In this document: in pieces, positions 6,288 through 10,638 of the stretch
How positions within the stretch are numbered: the first letter of the stretch is position 1
How the letters are laid out: every line of letters starts with the position of its first letter
NCBI GenBank assembly: GCA_934668285.1
Contig: CAKUNB010000051.1
Coordinates: 1-10,638 of the forward strand
Length of the DNA: 10,638 bases
Origin: an uncultured Oscillospiraceae bacterium
GTDB lineage: Bacteria > Bacillota > Clostridia > Oscillospirales > Oscillospiraceae
Reading direction: 5' to 3'
Made by a program: the position numbers and the translations under genes
Notes under the pieces: model-generated
Database searches by the model: none
Told to the model about the DNA's origin: nothing
What the model saw: only the letters and a program-made list of their open reading frames with translations

Positions 6288-8264
6288 ATGGCAACGATGC
6301 AAACCCCACTTCGCATCGGAACAATGATTCTGAAAAACCGCTTCGTCATGACGCCGATGAACACGAACTATTCCGACGCCAACGGGTGCATGACCCCGCA
6401 GATGGAGGAGTATTACGTTCGTCGCGCGAAGGGCGGCGCGGGACTGATCGTGCTCGAGGCCGTCGCAGTCACGCCCGACACCAGAAACCACGGCGTGCAG
6501 CCGATGCTCTGCGACGAAAAGTACGTTCCGGCATGGTCAAACCTGATCGAGCGGCTGCAAAGCTACGGCGCGAAGGTCTCCATCGAGCTGGCGCATTTCG
6601 GCTCGGAGGCGACGCTCGCGCCCCGCGCCTCGGCCTCGGACGTTTCCCGCTTCCCCGGCGTGGAGGTAGAGGTGCTGACAAAGGCGCGCATTCGCGAGCT
6701 GCAGGAGGCCTTCGTCCATACCGCGCTCAACGCCCGCATGGCCGGAGCCGACGCGGTAACCCTGCACGGCGCGCACGGCTACCTGCTGGCCGAGTTCATG
6801 TCGCCCCTGTATAACCACCGGACGGACGAATACGGCGGCTGTCTGGAAAACCGCATGCGCTTTGTCACTGAGCTGCTGGCCATGCTGCGTGAGGCCCTCG
6901 GCCCGCGCTATCCGATCATGGTGCGCTACAGCGTGGACGAATTCGTCACCGGCGGCCGCGACGCCGAGGAATCGCAGAAGGTCGCCGTCCTGCTTGAGCA
7001 GGCGGGCGCGTCCGCAATTGACCTTTCCGCCGGCGTTCCGAACACCTACACCTTTACGAATCCCCCCAACGGCCTCGGCGACACCAGCTGCATGCTGATT
7101 GAAAAGGCCGCCGCCGTGAAAAAGTGCGTGCACATTCCGGTCATCTGCGCCAACACCATCCGCCATCCGGAGGAGATCAAGCGCATTCTGGCCGAGGAAA
7201 AGGTCGACCTGATCGGTCTGGCCCGTCCCCTGCTGGCCGACCCTGATTTCCCGAACAAGGCCATGGCGGGCAGAGACGAAGAAATTCGCCCGTGCCTTTC
7301 CTGCCAACACTGCTTCCGCACGCTGGATTCCGGCCGCACGCTGCGCTGCGCGGTGAATCCCGAAACCGGGCGCGAATATGCCTACCACGCAATCCAGAAG
7401 CAGACGCCCAAGCGCCTGCTGGTCGTCGGCGGAGGCCCCGCCGGTATGGAGACGGCGCGCGTCGCCGCGCTCGAGGGCCACACGGTCTTCCTCTGCGAGC
7501 GGGCCGACCGCCTCGGCGGTTCTCTGGTCGCCGCGTCCATCCCGCCCAATAAGGGCAAAATTGCCGACCTGATTCGCTGGTATGAGCATCAGCTCAAGCT
7601 GCTCGGCGTGAAGGTTTACCTCAACACGGCGGCCACGCCGGAGTTCATCGCGGCCTGCAATGTCGACAAGGTCGTCTGCGCCTGCGGCGCTGACTACATG
7701 CGCCGCATCGAGGGCAGCGACCGTGCCTCGGTCCTGACCGTGATCGAGGCGCTGACCGAGCCGAAGCGCGTCGGAAAGAACGTCGTCATCATCGGCGGCG
7801 GCGCGTCCGGCTGCGAGGCTGCAGAGTTCTTCGCCGGAGAGCACATCTCCCTGCGCTGGACGGGCAAGGACGGCGTCAGCGGTCCGCTGCTCTACGAGCG
7901 CACGGAGCATCCGGAAATTCCGGTCGAGCACAACGTGACCCTCGTCGAGATGCTGCCGCAGGTCGCCTCCGACATGGACGAGTTCAATAAGGAGCTGATG
8001 CGCGTCGCGCTGAAGGAAAAGAACGTCCGCATTCTGGCCGGGGCACGCGTGGAGCGCGTTCTCGACGGCGCGGTGCATCTCATCGACGCACAGGGACAGG
8101 AGCAGCATCTGGCGGCCGACACCGTCGTCCTCGCCGCCGGTCTGATGCCGCGGCAGTGCGCCGCTGCGGACGCCGAGCCTGCGGGCGACAGCGTCAAGCC
8201 CGGCCGCATCGGCGACGCAACCTACAGCGCCTACGCCCTCGCGCGGCGGCTGTTCGAGGACTGA
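6288..8264 (+). CDS. NADH:flavin oxidoreductase, 2,4-dienoyl-CoA reductase-like Fe-S flavoprotein
   Basis: A 658-residue, three-part ene-reductase of the FadH/BaiCD/enoate-reductase type, cytoplasmic. Residues 1-330 form an old-yellow-enzyme barrel that binds FMN (LKNRFVMTPMNTNY near the start; HGAHGYLLAEFMSP 160-173 with the candidate catalytic Y165). A cysteine cluster C336, C339, C342, C354 would hold a 4Fe-4S centre. FAD binding is shown by VVGGGPAGMETA 379-390, and a second dinucleotide site by IIGGGASGCEAAEFF 501-515. Such enzymes reduce activated C=C bonds with NAD(P)H. Substrates in the family include dienoyl-CoA, enoates and bile-acid intermediates, and cannot be read from the sequence. 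AGGAGG 6271-6276 is eleven bases before the ATG. The gene sits behind an attenuator after the importer operon. A role in cyclitol breakdown or electron disposal is only a guess. Confidence 0.9.
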   Translation: MATMQTPLRIGTMILKNRFVMTPMNTNYSDANGCMTPQMEEYYVRRAKGGAGLIVLEAVAVTPDTRNHGVQPMLCDEKYVPAWSNLIERLQSYGAKVSIELAHFGSEATLAPRASASDVSRFPGVEVEVLTKARIRELQEAFVHTALNARMAGADAVTLHGAHGYLLAEFMSPLYNHRTDEYGGCLENRMRFVTELLAMLREALGPRYPIMVRYSVDEFVTGGRDAEESQKVAVLLEQAGASAIDLSAGVPNTYTFTNPPNGLGDTSCMLIEKAAAVKKCVHIPVICANTIRHPEEIKRILAEEKVDLIGLARPLLADPDFPNKAMAGRDEEIRPCLSCQHCFRTLDSGRTLRCAVNPETGREYAYHAIQKQTPKRLLVVGGGPAGMETARVAALEGHTVFLCERADRLGGSLVAASIPPNKGKIADLIRWYEHQLKLLGVKVYLNTAATPEFIAACNVDKVVCACGADYMRRIEGSDRASVLTVIEALTEPKRVGKNVVIIGGGASGCEAAEFFAGEHISLRWTGKDGVSGPLLYERTEHPEIPVEHNVTLVEMLPQVASDMDEFNKELMRVALKEKNVRILAGARVERVLDGAVHLIDAQGQEQHLAADTVVLAAGLMPRQCAAADAEPAGDSVKPGRIGDATYSAYALARRLFED

Positions 8265-8315
8265 GTCAGCAATCCAAAAAAATTCGCCAAAATTTTGGTA
8301 AAATAACGAAAACGA

Positions 8316-8363
8316 CGCCCCATTTGTCAGGCAATTATGCTATAATGTCTGACAGATGGGGCG
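8316..8363. repeat. long inverted repeat surrounding a promoter
   Basis: CGCCCCATTTGTCAG (8316-8330) is complementary to CTGACAGATGGGGCG (8349-8363) at all 15 positions counting one G-T pair. Three further pairs (8331-8333 with 8346-8348, including one G-T) bring the arms to 18 bases around a 12-base centre. The centre carries the TGC-TATAAT promoter element. The arms could be two half-sites of a repressor or activator, or a cruciform/hairpin element. Confidence 0.7.
8338..8346 (+). promoter_or_regulatory. extended -10 promoter of the desulfidase gene
   Basis: TGCTATAAT is a perfect TGn-TATAAT extended -10 element. No good -35 box exists 17 bases upstream (positions 8318-8323 read CCCCAT). 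TTGTCA at 8324-8329 resembles a -35 box but is only 11 bases from the -10. The promoter would rely on the extended -10 or an activator bound to the flanking repeat. Predicted start near 8353, inside the right arm. Confidence 0.6.
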
Positions 8364-8385
8364 CGCTGCATCTTCCGGCGCGCCC
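8359..8385 (+). repeat. leader hairpin overlapping the inverted repeat
   Basis: GGGCGCGC (8359-8366) pairs perfectly with GCGCGCCC (8378-8385) around an 11-base loop. Its left arm shares 8359-8363 with the right arm of the preceding inverted repeat, so in a readthrough RNA the two hairpins exclude each other. Confidence 0.5.
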
Positions 8386-8387
8386 AA

Positions 8388-8410
8388 AGCGGAGCCGCGA
8401 CGGCCCCGCT
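8388..8410 (+). repeat. hairpin directly before the ribosome binding site
   Basis: AGCGGAGCCG (8388-8397) pairs with CGGCCCCGCT (8401-8410), nine of ten positions, around the loop CGA. The stem ends one base before GGGAGG, so it may shape access of ribosomes to the desulfidase start. Confidence 0.45.
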
Positions 8411-8422
8411 GGGAGGAATCGT

Positions 8423-9688
8423 ATGAAAAAGACGGACACAACCTACCAGACCTGTCTGGCCATCCTGAAGGAGGAGCTGATCCCCGCCGGAGGCTGCACC
8501 GAGCCAATCGCTATTGCCTATACTGCGGCCACGGCGCGTAAGACGTTGAGCGCGATGCCTGAGCGGATGGAGGTGCACGCCAGCGGCAACCTGATCAAAA
8601 ACGCCATGGGCGTTTATATTCCGAACGGCGGCAAACTGCGCGGCGTGAATGCCGCGGCGGTGCTGGGCGTTGTGGGCGGCAATCCCGACAAGAAGCTGGA
8701 AGTCCTTCTGGATATGCCGGAGGGCGTGCTTGAACAGGCGACCGCTCTGTTAAACGAGGACTTCTGCACGCTCCACGTCCTGCATGACGACGCGCCGCTG
8801 CACCTGATCGTCAAGCTGTTCTGCGGCCCGCACACGGCCCTTGTCGAGCTGAAAAACTCGCATACCCACATCGTCCGCATCGAGAAGGACGGCGCGCTGC
8901 TCTTCCGTGCCGAAGACGAGGAGAGCACAGACGACGGCATGACCGATCACACCTGCCTGAGCGTCGCCGGAATTCTGGACTTTGCCGAGACGTGCGACCT
9001 TGAGGACATCCGGCCGATTTTACAGCGTCAGATCGACTGCAACCTGAAAATCGCGGAGGAGGGTCTGACGAACGACTGGGGCGTCAACGTCGGCAAGCTC
9101 TACAGCAAGCACGGCAAGCTCCTGCAGGCCTACGCCGCCGCCGCGTCCGACGCGCGCATGAGCGGCTGCACCCTGCCCGTGGTCATCGTCTCCGGCAGCG
9201 GAAATCAGGGCGCGACGGCCTCGCTGCCCGTGGTGATCTACGCCCGGGAGCACGGCATCCCGCGCGAGCGCATGCTCCGCGCGCTGGCGCTGTCGAATCT
9301 GCTGGCCGTTCATATCAAATCCGGCATCGGCCGCCTGTCGGCCTATTGCGGCGCGGTCTGCGCCGCCACCGGCAGCGGCTGCGCCTTGACCTACCTTGCG
9401 GGCGGCACGCTCGAGCAGATCGAAATGACCCTGACCAACACGCTTGCCACCGCCTCCGGCATGGTCTGCGACGGCGCGAAGCCCTCCTGTGCGGCGAAAA
9501 TCGCCACCTGTCTGGAAAGCGCCATTATGGCGCATGATCTTGCAATGGAGGGCAAATCCTTCCACGGCGGCGAGGGCATCGTCAAGGCCTCTGTCGAAGA
9601 CACTGTCGCCGCCGTCGGCTGCGTCGCCAGCCAGGGCATGCGCCAGACCGACGAAGTCATCCTAGACCTCATGACCGACCACCCCTGA
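8423..9688 (+). CDS. cyuA: L-cysteine desulfidase / serine dehydratase alpha-like protein (UPF0597, CyuA/YhaM family)
   Basis: A 421-residue protein, the usual length for the UPF0597 family that includes E. coli CyuA (YhaM) and archaeal L-cysteine desulfidase. Its C-terminal half resembles the alpha domain of iron-sulfur L-serine dehydratases. Conserved features are PAGGCTEP with C25, SGSGNQGATASLPV 257-270, the cysteine-rich SAYCGAVCAATGSGC 306-320, and GMVCDGAKPSC 346-356; these cysteines are candidate 4Fe-4S ligands. Family enzymes convert L-cysteine to pyruvate, ammonia and hydrogen sulfide, and some may act on serine. It is cytoplasmic and oxygen-sensitive. The start at 8423 is set by GGGAGG six bases upstream; the frame is open for 267 more bases upstream but that stretch overlaps the flavoprotein gene and the promoter. 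It has its own promoter and appears to be a single-gene unit unrelated to the importer. Confidence 0.85.
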   Translation: MKKTDTTYQTCLAILKEELIPAGGCTEPIAIAYTAATARKTLSAMPERMEVHASGNLIKNAMGVYIPNGGKLRGVNAAAVLGVVGGNPDKKLEVLLDMPEGVLEQATALLNEDFCTLHVLHDDAPLHLIVKLFCGPHTALVELKNSHTHIVRIEKDGALLFRAEDEESTDDGMTDHTCLSVAGILDFAETCDLEDIRPILQRQIDCNLKIAEEGLTNDWGVNVGKLYSKHGKLLQAYAAAASDARMSGCTLPVVIVSGSGNQGATASLPVVIYAREHGIPRERMLRALALSNLLAVHIKSGIGRLSAYCGAVCAATGSGCALTYLAGGTLEQIEMTLTNTLATASGMVCDGAKPSCAAKIATCLESAIMAHDLAMEGKSFHGGEGIVKASVEDTVAAVGCVASQGMRQTDEVILDLMTDHP

Positions 9689-9739
9689 CCACAACCGGAC
9701 AGTGTAAATTTCCGATTCCTCATAGGGGCCGATGCCCAT

Positions 9740-9780
9740 TGCGCAGCCGTTGGCGGCTTTGCCGCCTTACGGATGCGGCA
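9740..9780. repeat. REP-like palindromic unit
   Basis: Outer arms CGCAGCCGT (9742-9750) and ACGGATGCG (9769-9777) pair at eight of nine positions. Inner arms GGCGGC (9752-9757) and GCCGCC (9761-9766) pair perfectly around TTT, with a T/TT internal loop between. Two more pairs extend the base with a bulge at 9778. The form resembles interspersed palindromic repeats placed after genes. Copy number cannot be judged from one window. Confidence 0.5.
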
Positions 9781-9785
9781 TACCA

Positions 9786-9816
9786 TGTCGGTGTCGTATC
9801 CCGACAGTTCCTTTTT
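9786..9816 (+). terminator. weak candidate terminator of the desulfidase gene
   Basis: TGTCGG (9786-9791) pairs with CCGACA (9801-9806) around a nine-base loop, followed after five bases by TTTTT (9812-9816). The stem is short and the T-run is offset, so this is only a candidate. It lies about 100 bases after the stop codon. Confidence 0.28.
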
Positions 9817-9824
9817 CGCGAAGT

Positions 9825-10127
9825 CTAGCCGTTTTTGTTTTCTCTCGCAAAATATGCCGCTGGTTTTTTTAATATTTCTACCTGCTGCCGGAGTTCCTCG
9901 TTCTCTCTTTCTAGTTTCCTTACCCTTGCCTCCTCCGGCCGCAGGTTGCCTTTGCCGAGGAACGCTGCATCTCCGTACGTCTTATACTCCTCTATCCAAC
10001 GGTGCAGCATGACTTGGTTTATCCCCATTCGTTCAGCTACGCTTTTGACCTTCAGATGTTCCTTCAATACCAGTTCGCACGCCTGCACCTTGAACACCTT
10101 GGTGTAGTTCCGCTTCTTTTTCATCAT
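9825..10127 (-). CDS. orphan IS3-family transposase OrfA (helix-turn-helix protein)
   Basis: A 100-residue basic protein of the HTH_Tnp_1 type, the DNA-binding OrfA of IS3-family elements. The N-terminus (KKRNYTKVFKVQACELVLKE) and the helix-turn-helix (KSVAERMGINQVMLHRWIEEY, about residues 28-48) recognise element ends. Residues 64-90 form a leucine-zipper-like coiled coil (ARVRKLERENEELRQQVEILKK) that mediates multimerisation. Near the end, seven A residues in the phase A-AAA-AAA (complement of 9864-9870) form the usual -1 frameshift site used to make the OrfAB transposase. However, no OrfB with a DDE integrase domain follows: only 136 bases separate this gene from the desulfidase gene. No clear ribosome binding site precedes the two ATG codons at its start. 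It is a remnant of an element or a domesticated DNA-binding protein, and alone it is not expected to transpose. Confidence 0.75.
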   Translation of the reverse strand: MMKKKRNYTKVFKVQACELVLKEHLKVKSVAERMGINQVMLHRWIEEYKTYGDAAFLGKGNLRPEEARVRKLERENEELRQQVEILKKPAAYFARENKNG

Positions 10128-10270
10128 TCTACCAGAGCCTGCAAGCTATGTCTCCTTTTTGCTCTTTTCAATTTGCGCAATTTATTGTACATTATCCAGT
10201 CCGCAAGGCAGCGCGGAGCTGCTGCCGCGCTCCGCAAACGCTGGGGTGCGAACGTTGTTCGCGATTGAAT
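10128..10270. other. spacer between 5S terminator and OrfA, GC-rich hairpins
   Basis: No gene. AGCGCGG (10210-10216) pairs with CCGCGCT (10225-10231), and alternative pairings such as GCGGAG with CTCCGC compete with it. GCGAAC (10248-10253) pairs with GTTCGC (10257-10262) around GTT. On the minus strand, TGTACAATAAATTG (complement of 10178-10191) resembles the start of some IS3-type ends but has no convincing partner. Confidence 0.4.
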
Positions 10271-10306
10271 AGAAGAAAGCACTACCATCTCTGGTAGTGC
10301 TTCTTA
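10271..10306 (-). terminator. intrinsic terminator of the rRNA operon
   Basis: On the minus strand AAGCACTACCA pairs perfectly with TGGTAGTGCTT (11 base pairs, plus-strand 10277-10287 with 10292-10302) around a four-base loop, followed by TCTTCT. It begins a few bases after the 5S 3' end. The plus strand reads TTCTT after the same stem, so it may also stop transcripts coming the other way. Confidence 0.88.
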
Positions 10307-10307
10307 T

Positions 10308-10422
10308 GTTGGCGTTACCTATTTTCACAGCCAGTCGCCCGGCAACTATCGTCGGCGCAGATGAGCTTAACTTCTGTGTTCGGGATGGGAACAGGTGGAC
10401 CCTCATCGCAATCAACACCAAC
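10308..10422 (-). rRNA. rrf: 5S ribosomal RNA
   Basis: Read on the minus strand, the gene starts GTTGGTGTT and ends AACGCCAAC, which pair as helix I (nine base pairs with one G-U). Between them are the hallmark 5S segments CCTGTTCCCATCCCGAACAC and AGAAGTTAAG, and the helix IV/V region. Length 115 nucleotides, normal for bacteria. It is the last gene of an rRNA operon whose 23S gene lies to the right. Ends were set from helix I and could differ by one or two bases. Confidence 0.96.
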
Positions 10423-10605
10423 TCGAACAAAATTTGCTGGAGAAAATTCTGTTCTTAAAAACGCGTTTTGAGTTATCTGCTGAGGATTGGCTTTTCCCTG
10501 ACTCAGCAGCTCAGGGGATGTGCCCTGAAAACTGAACATGAATGATGCTGTCTGTTACTTCCGCGTCTCCGCGTCGCAACTTCGAGCCTGCTTCCTTCTT
10601 TCGTA
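10423..10605 (-). other. 23S-5S internal transcribed spacer
   Basis: The 183 bases between the 23S and 5S genes contain no cloverleaf tRNA and no open frame of note. On the minus strand the stretch ATGTTCAGTTTTCAGGGCAC (plus 10522-10541) resembles the box-like spacer element common in Firmicutes rRNA operons, and CCCCTGAGC then GCTGAGTCAGGG follow it as a short complementary pair, probably an RNase III-type processing stem. Confidence 0.7.
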
Positions 10606-10638
10606 GGTCAAGCTTTCGGCTTATTAGTATCAGTCAGC
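10606..10638 (-). rRNA. rrl: 23S ribosomal RNA, 3' end only
   Basis: The minus strand reads CTGACTGATACTAATAAGCC then GAAAGCTTGACC, the conserved last bases of bacterial 23S rRNA. The rest of the gene lies beyond the right edge. The 3' end at 10606 is set by the conserved CTTGACC ending and may be off by a base or two. Confidence 0.9.

Larger units (their letters stand above)
8265..8422 (+). promoter_or_regulatory. structured control region upstream of the desulfidase gene
   Basis: This 158-base gap has no gene. In order it holds: a perfect AT-rich palindrome CCAAAATTTTGG (8287-8298); a long inverted repeat enclosing an extended -10 promoter (8316-8363); two GC-rich hairpins (8359-8385 and 8388-8410); and a ribosome binding site GGGAGG (8411-8416). 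No T-run terminator for the upstream flavoprotein gene is visible. The elements are listed separately. Confidence 0.6.
9689..9824. other. intergenic region between convergent genes, hairpin-rich
   Basis: No gene is supported between the desulfidase stop and the minus-strand OrfA stop. The stretch holds a large palindromic hairpin (9740-9780) and a smaller terminator-like hairpin (9786-9806). A minus-strand open frame crosses it but runs on antisense to the desulfidase gene and matches no family I recognise. Confidence 0.6.

Noticed and set aside
6537..8108. 523-residue minus-strand open frame over the ene-reductase gene
   Set aside because: Mirror frame of a strongly supported flavoprotein gene; no ribosome binding site or domain, and composition is typical of antisense GC-rich reading.
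8295..8304. Second extended -10 (TGG-TAAAAT) upstream of the desulfidase gene
   Set aside because: The match is weaker, there is no -35 box, and a perfect extended -10 lies about 40 bases downstream.
8156..8422. Upstream extension of the desulfidase frame by 89 codons
   Set aside because: It overlaps the end of the ene-reductase gene and the promoter with its inverted repeat; family length and a good ribosome binding site support the start at 8423.
9391..9786. 131-residue minus-strand frame following OrfA in the -1 frame, possible OrfB
   Set aside because: No DDE motifs or OrfB-like start; most of it is antisense to the desulfidase gene and the rest is the palindromic hairpin unit.
9703..10191. 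TGTA-starting ends (9703 on plus, 10191 on minus) as terminal inverted repeats of an IS element
   Set aside because: Only the first four bases agree clearly; the rest does not align, and no flanking target duplication is seen.
10423..10605. tRNA in the 23S-5S spacer
   Set aside because: No T-loop, anticodon arm or acceptor pairing is found on the minus strand.

Overview
The window reads as the chromosome of a moderately GC-rich, anaerobic Gram-positive gut bacterium, most likely a Clostridia member of the Oscillospiraceae/Ruminococcaceae type. This is an inference from three things: strong AGGAGG-type ribosome binding sites, a lipoprotein-type solute-binding protein, and iron-sulfur ene-reductase and cysteine-desulfidase families typical of anaerobes. 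I cannot name the species.

Layout. Positions 1-76 hold the end of an unidentified upstream gene. Positions 121-2349 hold a two-gene unit: a creatininase-fold hydrolase and a zinc alcohol dehydrogenase. Together they match IolN and IolM of the oxidative myo-inositol pathway known from Thermotoga maritima (scyllo-inosose to 3-dehydro-scyllo-inosose, then ring opening to 5-dehydro-L-gluconate). A structured intergenic region (2350-2705) carries a good promoter, a palindrome at the transcript start, a LacI/CcpA-like operator and a leader hairpin. It drives a ribose/inositol-type ABC importer: duplicated ATPase (2706-4196), permease (4215-5192, probable TTG start) and lipoprotein binding protein (5264-6214). 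A terminator-like hairpin then separates these from an old-yellow-enzyme/2,4-dienoyl-CoA-reductase-like Fe-S flavoprotein (6288-8264). After an unusual promoter enclosed in a long inverted repeat (8316-8363) comes a cysteine desulfidase/serine dehydratase-alpha family gene (8423-9688).

Right end. Everything on the right is on the minus strand. It holds the last bases of a 23S rRNA gene, a spacer without tRNA, a complete 5S rRNA gene and its terminator, followed by an orphan IS3-type OrfA. Between OrfA and the desulfidase gene lies a hairpin-rich stretch that looks like an intergenic palindromic repeat.

How the genes work together (inference). The ABC system probably imports a cyclitol or sugar. 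IolM and IolN oxidise and open the ring, with the missing steps (inositol 2-dehydrogenase, 5-keto-L-gluconate epimerase and uronate enzymes) presumably left of the window. The ene-reductase may dispose of electrons or act on another substrate. The desulfidase gene looks independently regulated. I see no CRISPR array, phage module or defence system. The most noteworthy material is the inositol-pathway gene pair beside its likely transporter and the elaborate control regions at 2350-2705 and 8265-8422.
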